A DNA stretch of 64,000 bases from Rhizobium tibeticum (GCF_900110205.1 NZ_FOCV01000005.1:1-64000), one strand, 5' to 3'; numbered from the stretch's first letter, positions 18,059-28,039 are shown. The notes: generated from the sequence alone by a model not told the origin. Program-made: numbers and translations.

Positions 18059-18216
18059 AGTTCCTCTCCCTGCGGAAATCACAGTGTCGACCATGTCGGC
18101 ATCGTGAGGCTGCTCTAGCCCTCTTCCTCCGAGGGCGCTCCATTGCTTTATCGACGGGGCAGAAGATCGAGCGCGGCGGCCCGTTCGTTCCTCGCCGGGA
18201 ATAGCAATTCTCAATG

Positions 18217-21200
18217 CTACGTCTGTGCGTCGGGCACCGCCACCGCGCGGCGCTTCCGGTATTCCTCGAAGTGCTGCAGGATCACGTAGAAGGACGGCAC
18301 CAGCAAAACCGCCAGGCACGTCGATGCAATCATGCCGCTGAAGACGGAAATGCCGATCGATCGGCGGGCGTTGGCGCCGGCGCCGGTCGCCAGCACCAGC
18401 GGCACCACGCCAAGGATGAAGGCAAACGACGTCATCAGGATCGGCCGGAAACGCAGCCGCGCGGCAAGCACGGCGGCAGCGGCGATTTCCATGCCCTGCG
18501 TGCGTTTTTCACGTGCATATTCAACGATCAGGATGGCGTTCTTCGAGGAGAGCGCGATGAGCAGAATGAGACCGATCTGGGTGTAGAGATTGTTGGCAAC
18601 GCCGAGCGCCGTCAGTGCGCCGACCGTCCCGAGCAGAGCGAGAGGAACGGCGAGAATGACGGCGAACGGCAATATCCAGCTTTCGTATTGTCCGGCCAAA
18701 ACGAAATAGACAAGCAGAATGGCAAGGCCAAAGACGTAGTAGATCTGCCCGCCGACCGCCCTCTCCTGATAGGACAGCGCCGTCCACTCGAAGCCGGCGC
18801 CTGGCGGCAGCGTCTGATCGGCAATCTGCTCCATGACATCGAGCGCCTGCCCCGAACTGAAGCCGCTGGCGGGACCCCCGACGATCGTGGCGGTAGGATA
18901 GAGATTGTAGAGACTGATCAGCGACGGCCCGGGCACGCTGGTGACATCGATCACAGTACCAAGCGGGACCATGGTGCCATCGCCGGCCTTGACCTTCAGG
19001 TTGCGGATATCATCCGGCCGCACGCGAAAATTCGGATCCGCTTGCACATAGACCTGGAAGGTACGGCCGAACTTGTTGAATTGGGTAACGTAGCTCGATC
19101 CGACGTAGCCCGAGAGGGCGGAGAACACCTGCCCGACCGTGACGCCAAGCGTCTCGGCCTTGATGCGATCGACCGAGACCTCAAGCTGGGGAGCATCCGC
19201 GCGGAACGACGTCTGCAGCCGCTGCAGCGAGGATTGCGAATTCCCGTGTTCGACGATCGTGTCGGCCAGCGTCTGCAGCAGCGGGAAATCGAAGCTGCCG
19301 TCCTTGAGCAGCACCTGCATGGTGAAGCCGCTGGCATTGCCGATGCCCTGGATCGCAGGTGGGACCAAGACCAGCATCTTGGCCTGCATGACACTTTCCA
19401 GTGCGCCATTCAGATGCTGGTATATCGACGGCAGATCCTGGCCTTTTTCCTTTCCTCGCACGTTCCAGTCCTTGAGAACGACATAGGCGACACCGGCGTT
19501 CGGCAGGCTTGCATTGTTGTCGAGGACCGAAATGCCGCTGATTGTCAGAACCTGATCGACGCCCGGTGTCGCCTCGGCGATCTCGCTGACCCGCAGCATC
19601 ACGGCATCGGTGCGCTCCTTCGACGCACCATCCGGCAGCTGCGCGCTGATCAGCACGTAGCCTTGATCCTCGATGGGAAGGAAGGCCGTCGGAAGCCGGG
19701 CGAGCCCCCAGAAGGCAACACCAATCAGCGCCAAACCCACGAGGACTGCGATGGCACTATTGCGCACAAGGCCGGCGACGAGCCGGGAGTAGCCGTTCTC
19801 AGCGGCATCATAGATACGATTGAAGCTGCGATAGAAAATGTTGCGCTTCTCGGGCGCAACGGGCGGCCGCAGCCAAAGGGCGCATTGCGTCGGTTTCAAC
19901 GTTATCGCGTTGATCGCGCTGATCAAAGCGGTCGCGGCAATGACCAGCGCAAATTGTCGGTATAGCTGCCCCGTCAACCCAGGCAGGAAGGCAGCCGGAA
20001 TGAAGACCGCCATGAGAACCAGCGTAATACCGATGACCGGACCGAGAAGCTCGTCCATCGCCTTTTCTGCCGCTTGCCTACCGGGCATCCCCTCCTCGAC
20101 GTGACGTGACACGCCCTCGACGATGACGATCGCGTCATCGACAACGATGCCGATCGCAAGGACGATCGCAAACAATGTCGACAGATTGACGGTGAACCCA
20201 AGGGCTGCCATCGCCGCAAAGGCACCGATGATCGTCACCGGAACGGTCGTCGCCGGCACGAGCATGGCCCGCCAATCCTGCAGGAAGAGCAGGATCACGA
20301 TCAGCACCAGAACGCCGGCCTCGATCAGCGTCACGTAGACTTCGCGAATCGACGCCTTCACGAATTTCGTCGTATCGAACGGCATGCTGTATTCGAGGCC
20401 AGGCGGAAAGCTCTTTGAAAGCTCCGCCATCTTCGCCCTGACGGATTCGGCAACTGCGATGGCATTTGCGTCCGGCAACTGGAAAATGCCGATGCCGGTG
20501 GCGGGGCGCCGGTTCTGCAGGAATGACTGGCTATAGGTTTGAGCGCCAAGCTCGACACGGCCAATGTCGCGCACGCGCGTTATCCGGCCGCCACTGTCGG
20601 AATCGACCTTGACGATGATGCCTTCGAAGTCGGCGACTTCGTTGAGACGTCCGCTGATATTCAACGTGTACTGAAAATCCTGGCCGCTTGGCACTGGCGG
20701 TAGTCCCACCTGCCCCGCAGTGACCTCCTGGCTCTGCTGCTGAATGGTGTTGACGACGTCCTGCGGCGTCAATCCCCGGGCTTGCAGGAGATCCGGGTCC
20801 ATCCAGATACGCATTGCGTACTGGCCCGTGCCGAAGACGCTGACATTGCCGACGCCTGAAAGCCGGGCGAGTTCATTCTGCAGGTTGATGACAGCATAAT
20901 TTGACAGAAAAAGGCTGTCGTAGCGGCTATCTGGCGAGGTGAGGCTGACGAAACCGAGGATCGATGTCGACTTCTTCTGCGTCGTCACGCCTTGCACCTG
21001 CACCGCCTGTGGCAGTGAGGGCATGGCAATGGCGACACGGTTCTGCACGAGGACCTGCGCCTGGTCGGGATCCGTGCCGATCGCAAAGGTGACGGTCAAC
21101 GAATAGGTGCCGTCGCTGGCACTGGTCGATTGCATGTAGAGCATGTTTTCGACGCCGTTGACCTGCAATTCGATTGGCAGTGCAACGGTGTCCACCAGGG

Positions 21201-21369
21201 TTTTGGCGCTCGCGCCCGGATAGCGCGTCGTCACCTGCACGGTGGGCGGAACCACGTTCGGATATTGCGCAACCGGCAGCTGGAAGAGCGCGACGGCACC
21301 GATCAGGACGAACACCAGAGCAAGGACGTTTGAGAGCACCGGCCGCTCGATAAAGAAGCGCGAAATCAT
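18217..21369 (-). CDS. RND multidrug efflux transporter (HAE1 family, AcrB/MexB-like)
   Basis: A 1050-aa inner-membrane pump of full family length. It begins MISRFFIERPVLSNVLALVF (TM1) and has the TM4 proton-relay motif GIVVDDAIVIVEGVSRHVEEG with adjacent acidic residues, FLPGLTGQLYRQFALVIAAT (TM5-6), and a second-half ILLIALSSKNAILIVEYARE. It exports hydrophobic compounds by proton antiport as a trimer with the adaptor encoded just upstream (34-bp gap). No outer-membrane factor gene is in the locus, so a shared TolC-like channel is expected. Rhizobial homologues (for example Bep or Sme pumps) handle drugs and plant flavonoids; the substrate here is unknown. Confidence 0.95.
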   Translation of the reverse strand: MISRFFIERPVLSNVLALVFVLIGAVALFQLPVAQYPNVVPPTVQVTTRYPGASAKTLVDTVALPIELQVNGVENMLYMQSTSASDGTYSLTVTFAIGTDPDQAQVLVQNRVAIAMPSLPQAVQVQGVTTQKKSTSILGFVSLTSPDSRYDSLFLSNYAVINLQNELARLSGVGNVSVFGTGQYAMRIWMDPDLLQARGLTPQDVVNTIQQQSQEVTAGQVGLPPVPSGQDFQYTLNISGRLNEVADFEGIIVKVDSDSGGRITRVRDIGRVELGAQTYSQSFLQNRRPATGIGIFQLPDANAIAVAESVRAKMAELSKSFPPGLEYSMPFDTTKFVKASIREVYVTLIEAGVLVLIVILLFLQDWRAMLVPATTVPVTIIGAFAAMAALGFTVNLSTLFAIVLAIGIVVDDAIVIVEGVSRHVEEGMPGRQAAEKAMDELLGPVIGITLVLMAVFIPAAFLPGLTGQLYRQFALVIAATALISAINAITLKPTQCALWLRPPVAPEKRNIFYRSFNRIYDAAENGYSRLVAGLVRNSAIAVLVGLALIGVAFWGLARLPTAFLPIEDQGYVLISAQLPDGASKERTDAVMLRVSEIAEATPGVDQVLTISGISVLDNNASLPNAGVAYVVLKDWNVRGKEKGQDLPSIYQHLNGALESVMQAKMLVLVPPAIQGIGNASGFTMQVLLKDGSFDFPLLQTLADTIVEHGNSQSSLQRLQTSFRADAPQLEVSVDRIKAETLGVTVGQVFSALSGYVGSSYVTQFNKFGRTFQVYVQADPNFRVRPDDIRNLKVKAGDGTMVPLGTVIDVTSVPGPSLISLYNLYPTATIVGGPASGFSSGQALDVMEQIADQTLPPGAGFEWTALSYQERAVGGQIYYVFGLAILLVYFVLAGQYESWILPFAVILAVPLALLGTVGALTALGVANNLYTQIGLILLIALSSKNAILIVEYAREKRTQGMEIAAAAVLAARLRFRPILMTSFAFILGVVPLVLATGAGANARRSIGISVFSGMIASTCLAVLLVPSFYVILQHFEEYRKRRAVAVPDAQT

Positions 21370-21403
21370 CTTGTTCGCCTCCTGGAGCGGGTCCGGCGCC
21401 GTC

Positions 21404-22594
21404 TCATGGGACCTTCGATCCGCTGGGATCGCCTGTTGCCGCGGCGGCGTCTATCGTGATTTTCTCCGGCGTGACTTTCATGTCGGGCACGGCCCGCTGG
21501 ATGCCGGCCATGACAACCCAGTCGCCAACGGCGATACCCTGCTCGATGACCCGCATCGAGCCGTCGCGCTGGCCGATCTTGACCGGTCGCTGTTCGATCA
21601 CGTCGTCCTTGCCCAGCACCAGCACATAGTTCCCCTGCTGGTTGGTGCCGATCGCATCATCACGAACGAGAAGCGCCTTGTCCTGATGGGCCACGGGAAC
21701 ACGAACCCGAACGAAAAGGCCTGGCAGGAGGGCGTGGTCCTTGTTGTCGATGATACCGCGAACCGAAAGCGTGCCCGACGAGGCATCGATCTGCGGAGCG
21801 ACATAGTCGAGATGGCCTTTGTGCGGATATCCCTGTTCGTCCCCCAGCCCGATTTCCACCGGTATGGTTGGGAGATCGACTTGTGTCAGCTTTCGTCCTG
21901 CCCTTGCGAGGCTCTGCTTGATCCTCAGCACCTGCGCTTCGCTGACGTTGAAATAGACGTACAGCGGATCGGTTTGCACGATGGTGGCAAGCTTTGTCGG
22001 GCCGGACACTCCGACCAGAGCGCCGACATCGACGAGATGATCGGTCACCGTGCCATCGAAGGGCGCCACAACCTCGGTGTATCCAAGATTGATGTTTGCA
22101 AGATCGAGGCTGGCCTGCGCGTTCAGAATGGAGGCGTTTGCCTCATCGAGCGTCGCCTTGGCGCTGTCGACAGCCGTCTGCGTCGTTACCTGCTGCTTGT
22201 TGAGATTGAGTTGCCGGTCGTATTCCTGCTTCGCCCCGACCTGCGACGCCTGCTGCGAGGCCAACTGCGCCTGAGCTTGATCGACCTGCGCCTTGTAGGT
22301 GTCCCGCTGGATGCTGAAGAGCTTGTCGCCCTTCTTCACTGCAGTGCCATCCTTGTAGTCGACCGACTCAAGAAAGCCCTGGACGCGCGCTTCGATATCG
22401 ACGGCGCTGATAGCATCAGTATTGCCTGTCAGCTCGAAGTATTCAACTACCGGCTGTTGCAGCGGTTGCGCGACATTGACCTTGGGCGGCGGCGGCGGCA
22501 CATACGCATTGCCCCCGCTGTCGCATGCCGATAAGCCGGCGACCACTGCCAAAATCCCGATAAACTGTAGCCCTCGATACGATCTACCACGCAT
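21404..22594 (-). CDS. RND efflux periplasmic adaptor (membrane fusion protein)
   Basis: A 396-aa protein. Start ATG 22594 has GAGGCAGGGA upstream and gives a lipoprotein signal (FIGILAVVAGLSACDSGG, lipobox LSAC), so it is anchored to the inner membrane. The lipoyl-like half QPVVEYFELTGNTDAISAVD, the coiled-coil hairpin (QAQAQLASQQASQVG through ILNAQASLDLANINLGYTEV), a lipoyl second half VAPFDGTVTDHLVDVGALVG and a beta-barrel domain appear in order. It forms the periplasmic bridge of the RND pump. An open frame runs to 22744 but lacks a better start. Confidence 0.92.
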   Translation of the reverse strand: MRGRSYRGLQFIGILAVVAGLSACDSGGNAYVPPPPPKVNVAQPLQQPVVEYFELTGNTDAISAVDIEARVQGFLESVDYKDGTAVKKGDKLFSIQRDTYKAQVDQAQAQLASQQASQVGAKQEYDRQLNLNKQQVTTQTAVDSAKATLDEANASILNAQASLDLANINLGYTEVVAPFDGTVTDHLVDVGALVGVSGPTKLATIVQTDPLYVYFNVSEAQVLRIKQSLARAGRKLTQVDLPTIPVEIGLGDEQGYPHKGHLDYVAPQIDASSGTLSVRGIIDNKDHALLPGLFVRVRVPVAHQDKALLVRDDAIGTNQQGNYVLVLGKDDVIEQRPVKIGQRDGSMRVIEQGIAVGDWVVMAGIQRAVPDMKVTPEKITIDAAAATGDPSGSKVP

Positions 22595-22990
22595 TTCCCT
22601 GCCTCGATGAATGCACGAGCTTCGGATTTCATGCGTGCCTCGCGGTGGATCCCAACACTCCAGGGGCCGAGGCGGAGTGTAGTATGGGACAATATTTCCG
22701 CGAAAGGCAATAGCAACGCACGCGATAAAGAGTTGCCGATACAAGCCGAGATGTGCGAAAAGAGATGAACTTACAGTTACATTTCGGCAGCAAGAAAAGA
22801 AACGTGCAGTAGCTGCGCTTCCGTCCGGTCGGGCGGAGGTTGCCGAGCCGTTTTGAAGTGTCTCAAAGGCACGCCCTAAAGGAGTAGGCTCGCCTACCCC
22901 TTTCTAGCGATGGCAATGGCGCCGGCAACCTTAACGCACCCAGCATTCAACGCGTACCCCATCAACCGTTGCCAAAGTGAGGGCCGTGAC
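22595..22990. promoter_or_regulatory. Divergent promoter region, RND adaptor / DUF2092
   Basis: No gene in this 396-bp gap. A compact stem-loop at 22878-22903 (GTAGGC-TC-GCCTAC inside AAAGG/CCTTT flanks) lies about 90 bp before the DUF2092 start and has only a three-base T tract. No divergently encoded regulator of the pump is present here. Confidence 0.45.
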
Positions 22991-23782
22991 ATGTCGAAAT
23001 TCATCTTGCCGACGCGCTTCAAGGTACTGGTTGCCGTGTGCGCGGTAACTGCCGGATTGAGCGGCCCGACCGGGGCATGGGCGGACGACTCGAAGGAGCT
23101 GCTGAAGGCAATGTCCGACTATATGGCGGCTCAAAAAAATTTCTCCTTCGACTATGTCTCGTCGGTGGAAGCCGTGACGCCGGCCTTCGAGAAGCTCCAG
23201 TTCGTCAGCTCAGGGACCGCAACGGTCAGCCGGCCGGACAAGATTCGGGTGACGCGGACGGGAGGCTTTGCCGACCTTGAGGCGAGCTTCGACGGGACGA
23301 GATTCACGGTTCACGGAAAGAACCTCGATGCTTACGCCCAGATCGACGCGAAAGGCAGCCTCGACGAACTCTTCGACCGGCTCGAAAATGCCGGCGCCGA
23401 GATTCCGGGCGCCGACCTCTTGCTGTCGAACAGTTTCGATATGCTGATGGACGGCGTCACCGAGGCCAAGCACATCTCAAGCGCCGTTGTCGACGGCATC
23501 GAATGCGAATACCTGACCTTCCGAAAGAATGATGTCGACTGGCAGATCTGGATCGAGACGGGCTCGAAGCCTATTCCGAAGCGCTATGTCGTCACCAGCA
23601 AGCATGTCGTGCAGGCACCGGAATACACGCTTGAGGTCCGGAATTTCCGCACGGGAGAAGATGCGAAGGCGGCAAGTTTCGCGATCGACATCCCTGGCGA
23701 TGCAAAGAAGGTCGACCTCAGTGAACTCGGTCAGATCGATGAGCTGCCGGCGCCGGCGGGCCCAATGGGAGACGCACAATGA
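22991..23782 (+). CDS. DUF2092-family exported protein
   Basis: A 263-aa protein with a signal peptide (VLVAVCAVTAGLSGPTGAWA) and the DUF2092 pattern: LLKAMSDYMAAQKNFSFDYV at the N-terminus, SSGTATVSRPDKIRVTRTG, and the C-terminal CEYLTFRKNDVDWQIWIETG with PIPKRYVVTSK. The fold resembles LolA/LppX-type lipid-handling beta-sheets, so it may bind a lipid in the periplasm (inference). ATG 22991 follows GAGGG. The stop overlaps the next gene (ATGA). Confidence 0.82.
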   Translation: MSKFILPTRFKVLVAVCAVTAGLSGPTGAWADDSKELLKAMSDYMAAQKNFSFDYVSSVEAVTPAFEKLQFVSSGTATVSRPDKIRVTRTGGFADLEASFDGTRFTVHGKNLDAYAQIDAKGSLDELFDRLENAGAEIPGADLLLSNSFDMLMDGVTEAKHISSAVVDGIECEYLTFRKNDVDWQIWIETGSKPIPKRYVVTSKHVVQAPEYTLEVRNFRTGEDAKAASFAIDIPGDAKKVDLSELGQIDELPAPAGPMGDAQ

Positions 23783-24108
23783 ACACTGTCGTACGGATTT
23801 TCGCCTTTGCGCTCGCAGTCGCCTTTGCCTCTCTTGACGTCAGCATCGAGGGCAATGACCTGACAACCTTGACCGTCAGGGCGTCCACCCCGGCCGAGGC
23901 GGTGGTCGGACGTCCGCTGACGCCGCTCTCCTACGCGGGCGTCGCCCGCCGGACCACCCGCCGTGTCGTGCGTCGGACAAACGTCTACATCAGCACTCTG
24001 CCGGCGGGCTGCGTCTATGGAGCGTACTATGGGGGCTACTATTACCGCTGCGGATCGCTCTACTACGCCAAGAGCGGCGCTACCTATGTGCAAGTGGTGA
24101 TCGAATAG
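23779..24108 (+). CDS. Small exported protein, Tyr/Gly-rich C-terminus
   Basis: A 109-aa protein with a signal peptide (FAFALAVAFASLDVSIEG region) and a C-terminal part YGAYYGGYYYRCGSLYYA with two Cys (C78, C91 approximately). It overlaps the DUF2092 gene by 4 bp, a pairing I believe is common in rhizobia, so the two probably act together in the envelope. Function unknown. Confidence 0.7.
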   Translation: MNTVVRIFAFALAVAFASLDVSIEGNDLTTLTVRASTPAEAVVGRPLTPLSYAGVARRTTRRVVRRTNVYISTLPAGCVYGAYYGGYYYRCGSLYYAKSGATYVQVVIE

Positions 24109-24114
24109 AAGGCT

Positions 24115-24560
24115 CGAGCATTCACGTCTGCTTCAAGGGCAAGTCAGGAAAGGAATGTGCTTGAGCCACAGCGACCGGCGCATCAGGTGCGCCGTGCGCA
24201 TCCTCCAGGAACTGCCCGGCCAGCAGCTGTTCCAGTATATCGACGACCATGGCGCCTGCCATCCCATCCAGTGAGACGGGCATCCCGGGCCGATGTCAGC
24301 TCGCGGCAATTCCGCACCGGGGTGCAACACAAATCGCAGCACTGGCCGCGCTCGAACCGCAGCAAAGCCAGCGTGGACGCGCGCGGCAGATGAACGAGAT
24401 CATCGATGCGGTTGCCGAACGCCTGGTCAACACACGAAAGCGTCGAAATGGGCGAGCTTGCCACGCTGGCGGGTGCCCGGCCGAGCCGAAGCGCCAGATT
24501 GTTGCGCTGGATGGACGAGGGGAAATCGTTGCGCTACGCTGGTTGAAGGGCCTCAACGGC
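24115..24560 (+). pseudogene. Decayed C-terminal fragment of a type IB DNA topoisomerase
   Basis: Reading across three frames gives the known order of bacterial topoisomerase IB segments. HVCFKGKSGKECA (24119-24160) matches the FxGKSG strand; SDRRIRCAVRILQELPGQQL then FQYIDDHG (about 24165-24255) matches the LPGQ-FQY region; DVSSRQFRT (about 24290) matches the segment with the catalytic-site Lys/Arg neighbourhood; EIIDAVAERLVNTRK (about 24390-24440) matches the VAxxLGNT helix. Each piece is in a different frame with stops between, and the N-terminal half and the Tyr end are absent or degraded. It lies between intact genes and 7 bp after the previous stop. Confidence 0.72.
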
Positions 24561-24694
24561 CGCTGACAGCGGCTGGTTTGCTGCATTCGCACGCTTCACG
24601 ACGATTGCAATGGAACCAAATCGCACCTCAGTCCGTTATGGGCCATTGCCGCGAATGCGGCCACGGGAGATGGCGCCAGGGCGCCAGGGCGCAA

Positions 24695-25504
24695 ATGGCA
24701 CGTCAGACCTATTGGAAGGGCTATCTCAAGCTGTCACTCGTCACCGCCGCGGTATCGCTGACGCCGGCGACAACGGAAAGCAACCAGCTTCGATTTCATG
24801 TCCTGAACCGAAAGACGAAGAACCGCGTCGAAAGCCGCTACGTCGACAGCGTCACCCGCAAGCCGATTGCCGACAAGGATCAAGCCCGAGGATATCCGCG
24901 CGGCGAGGACGACTACGTCATTCTCGAAGACAAGGAACTCGACGAAGTCGGCTTGGAAAGCACGAAGACGATCGACATCGATACCTTCGTGCCGCGCGGC
25001 TCAATCGACTGGATCTGGTACGACAAGCCACATTTTCTCACCCCGGAGGACAAGGTCGGCACCGAAGCTTTCTGTGTGATCCGCGAATCGATGAACGCAA
25101 ACGATGTCGTTGGCATCGCCCGGCTCGTCCTCTACCGGCGCGAACGGGCAGTCCTGCTTGAGCCGCAGGGCAAGGGCATTATTCTGTGGACGCTTCATTT
25201 CGGCGACGAGGTTCGCCCGCCGGCAGCGACACTGGACAGCCACAGCAAGGTGGATGACACCGTGCTCTCCCTGATGAAGAAGCTGGTGAAGGACCGGACC
25301 GAGGAATGGCAACCGGCCATGGTGCAGGACCCGATCCAGAAACGGCTGAGGGCAATGATCCGTGCGAAGCAGAAAAGCCTCGTCAAAGCGACACCACCAT
25401 CTTCCAAGGGGCAGCCACCGAAACCGACGGGCAACGTCGTCAATATCATGGACGCACTGAAGAAAAGCCTCGCCAAGGAAACAGGCCGTCCGAAATCTCA
25501 CTGA
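24695..25504 (+). CDS. ku: Ku protein (NHEJ), first copy
   Basis: A 269-aa bacterial Ku. MARQTYWKGYLKLSLVTAAV matches the Ku N-terminus; RVESRYVDSVTRKPI and YPRGEDDYVILEDKELDEV the core; SIDWIWYDKPHFLTPED the ring; a basic C-tail (MIRAKQKSLVKATPP, then NIMDALKKSLAKE) follows. Ku dimers thread onto broken DNA ends and recruit LigD. I chose ATG 24695; the frame is open further upstream but that sequence is degraded. It converges on ligD (21-bp gap). A second Ku lies beyond ligD. Sinorhizobium is known to carry several Ku proteins, some of which act as heterodimers. Confidence 0.93.
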   Translation: MARQTYWKGYLKLSLVTAAVSLTPATTESNQLRFHVLNRKTKNRVESRYVDSVTRKPIADKDQARGYPRGEDDYVILEDKELDEVGLESTKTIDIDTFVPRGSIDWIWYDKPHFLTPEDKVGTEAFCVIRESMNANDVVGIARLVLYRRERAVLLEPQGKGIILWTLHFGDEVRPPAATLDSHSKVDDTVLSLMKKLVKDRTEEWQPAMVQDPIQKRLRAMIRAKQKSLVKATPPSSKGQPPKPTGNVVNIMDALKKSLAKETGRPKSH

Positions 25505-25525
25505 GACATCGCATCCAGCAGTCCG

Positions 25526-28039
25526 TTATTTTTGCTTCTCGAGCGGGACGGCAGCGGCAAAGAAGTCCGCCCACGGATCGCTTCGCAAGGTATTGAGACG
25601 CGCCGGAGCGTTGTCGACCGTGAAATAGGCCGGGCCGATTTCCTCGGTCAACTCTTTCCACTCAAGCGGCATGGAGACGGCAGCGCCGGGGCGTGCGCGC
25701 GTCGAATAGGCGGCGACAGCCGTATTGCCGCGCCCATTGCGCAGATAGTCGATGAAGATCTTGCCGTTCCGCTTCGCCTTCGTGGCGGTTGCCAGATATT
25801 TATCCGGCTGATCTTTCGACATACCGTCGGCGAGCGCCTTGGCGAAGGCCTTGACCTGCGTCCAGCTGGCCTTCGGTTTCAGCGGCGTCACGACATGCAG
25901 CCCCTTGCCGCCGGAGGTCTTGACGAAGGCCGCGAGACCGGCCGCTTCCAGACGCTCCTTCAGTTCATGGGCGGCGGCGATCACATCCGTCCAGCTGACG
26001 CCATCAGCCGGGTCAAGATCCATCGTGATCATGTCGGGCCGTTCCCAACTGGCTGTCGTGGCACCCCAGGGATGGATCTCCAGCACCGCGGACTGGACAA
26101 GCGCAATCATCCCGTCGAAGTCCATGATGCGCAGCAATTTCTCGCCGCCCCTGTCCTTCGGATCGGTGATCTGTTCGATACTCGAATTCATGCCCTTCCA
26201 GGCATGCTTTTGAAAGAACCGCTGTCCGCCAATACCATCAGGACAACGCAGCAGCGCCAGCGGCCGCTTGGTGACATAGGGTTCGATGAAGCGCCACACC
26301 CCCGCATAATAGCTGGCCAGCCCCTGTTTCGTGATGCCCTCCTCCGGCCAGTAAATGCGATCTGGGTGGGTGAGCGTGACGCTGGACTGAGGCAGTTCCT
26401 TTGCGGTCTTACTTGTTGCTTCGGGCATCACATCCTCTGGCGCCTTGTCTTCCCTCAAGCCACGAAACGCAGCATGCCGCAAATTGCCGTCGGCCGACCA
26501 GGCCTGAAACTCCACCTCGGCAACGAGCTCCGGCCTGACATAGACCAGCCCACGGCGCTCTTCGGCAGTGAGTTCATCGTCAAACGAATTCTCACTCTGC
26601 TCCATCGCCGACAACGTGTCATAGAGATCTTGTGCGACATTGACGCTGAAGCCCGTTCCTACCCTGCCGACATGCTCGAGCTTGCCACTGCGGTTGACGC
26701 CCATGGCAAGCGAGCCGATCGCATTTTTCATCGAGGTCGACGGCACATAGCCGCCGATGACCAGTTCCTGCCTCTGCAGGCATTTTGATTTGACCCATTC
26801 GCCAGTGCGCCCGGACACATATTCACTGTCCGCCAATTTCGAAATAATGCCCTCAAGACCGAGCTGGCGGACATGGTCCAGCACCAAGGCACCTTTCTCA
26901 GCGAAATGCTCGCTGTAGCGGAGCCTTCCGTCAGCGTCTGCCAGCAGACCCAACAGCAACGCCTTGCGGTTGATGAGCCGGGCTTGCTGCAGGCCGTATC
27001 CGTCAAGATAAAGCAGATCAAAGGCGTAAAAGACAAACCGATCGTGACGCCCTTGACTGAGATCGTTCTGGAGGGACGAAAAGTCGGAGGCGCCGTTTTC
27101 CCGCTCGACGACGATCTCTCCATCCAGGATGGCTGACTTGGCCGGCAGTGCCACGAAAGCATCGACAATCTCTTGGCCGAACTTCTCGGTCCAATCGAGG
27201 CCGCTGCGCGTGAGCAGGGTCGCCCTGCCATTCTCAAGCCGTACCTGCAGCCGGTATCCGTCAAATTTGATTTCGTGGATCCACCCTTCGCCCGACGGCG
27301 GTTTGGTCTTGAGCTTGGCAAGCTCGGGCTCGACAAAGGCGGGCATCGCGGCCTTTTCGGCTCCCTTTGGCCACTCATGGCGTTTCGGCTTGGGCGGGGT
27401 CGCTGCAGGCTTGGCGGAGGTCGGCTTTGACGTGCCCTTGGGGCGGGAGTTCCAGGTGGCGTCAGGGTGCTTGGCAATCTCTTCGATCTTGCGGCCGCTC
27501 TTGACCGATTCCGGCCGCTGTTTGAGAATGTCGCCCTTGTGGCGCGCTTCCTCGTCCTCGGCCTTGATGAGCAGCCAGTTTTCCTGTCTCTCGGCCGGTT
27601 TGCCGTGCATCCGAACGAGATGCCAGCGGCCGCTGAGTTTCTCACCGTCGAGGTCGAACTCCAGATGGCCCTTCTTGTAGCCCTTATGCGGATCGCCATT
27701 CGGCGTCCATGTGCCCCGATCCCAAACAAGCACCGTGCCGCCACCATATTGCCCCTTCGGGATGATGCCTTCGAAGTCGCCATAGTCCAGCGGGTGATCC
27801 TCGACGTGAACGGCAAGCCGCTTTTCATCGGGATTGAGGCTTGGCCCGCGTGTGATGGCCCAGCTCTTCAGCGCGCCATCGAGCTCAAGCCGGAAGTCAT
27901 AGTGAAGTCTCGTCGCATCGTGTTTCTGAATGACGAAGCTGAGCGCTGCAGGTGCCGCAGACTTGGTGCCACGCCGGCTTCCTCGCGGCTCCGGCGTCAC
28001 CTTGAAATTGCGCTTTGCCTGATAGGCCTCCAGAGCCAT
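25526..28039 (-). CDS. ligD: ATP-dependent DNA ligase D (NHEJ)
   Basis: An 837-aa multidomain enzyme in the order phosphoesterase-ligase-polymerase. The 3'-phosphoesterase domain (about 30-190) has QKHDATRLHYDFRLELDG and VEDHPLDYGDFEG with the metal His/Asp residues. The ligase domain (about 225-525) has the nucleotidyl-accepting Lys258 in EIKFDGYRL and an ELVAEVEFQAWS motif V. The primase-like polymerase domain (about 545-830) has ITMDLDPADG with catalytic aspartates and FVKTSGGKGLHVV. All key residues are present. It starts 2 nt after the ku stop at 28042, so ku and ligD are one transcript for repair of double-strand breaks. Confidence 0.96.
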   Translation of the reverse strand: MALEAYQAKRNFKVTPEPRGSRRGTKSAAPAALSFVIQKHDATRLHYDFRLELDGALKSWAITRGPSLNPDEKRLAVHVEDHPLDYGDFEGIIPKGQYGGGTVLVWDRGTWTPNGDPHKGYKKGHLEFDLDGEKLSGRWHLVRMHGKPAERQENWLLIKAEDEEARHKGDILKQRPESVKSGRKIEEIAKHPDATWNSRPKGTSKPTSAKPAATPPKPKRHEWPKGAEKAAMPAFVEPELAKLKTKPPSGEGWIHEIKFDGYRLQVRLENGRATLLTRSGLDWTEKFGQEIVDAFVALPAKSAILDGEIVVERENGASDFSSLQNDLSQGRHDRFVFYAFDLLYLDGYGLQQARLINRKALLLGLLADADGRLRYSEHFAEKGALVLDHVRQLGLEGIISKLADSEYVSGRTGEWVKSKCLQRQELVIGGYVPSTSMKNAIGSLAMGVNRSGKLEHVGRVGTGFSVNVAQDLYDTLSAMEQSENSFDDELTAEERRGLVYVRPELVAEVEFQAWSADGNLRHAAFRGLREDKAPEDVMPEATSKTAKELPQSSVTLTHPDRIYWPEEGITKQGLASYYAGVWRFIEPYVTKRPLALLRCPDGIGGQRFFQKHAWKGMNSSIEQITDPKDRGGEKLLRIMDFDGMIALVQSAVLEIHPWGATTASWERPDMITMDLDPADGVSWTDVIAAAHELKERLEAAGLAAFVKTSGGKGLHVVTPLKPKASWTQVKAFAKALADGMSKDQPDKYLATATKAKRNGKIFIDYLRNGRGNTAVAAYSTRARPGAAVSMPLEWKELTEEIGPAYFTVDNAPARLNTLRSDPWADFFAAAVPLEKQK

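Noticed and set aside
18214-19965. 583-codon plus-strand frame opposite the RND transporter
   Set aside because: It is a high-GC antisense shadow: its text (RHHAKDEGKRRHQDRPE and similar) has no domain, while the minus strand encodes a full-length RND pump.
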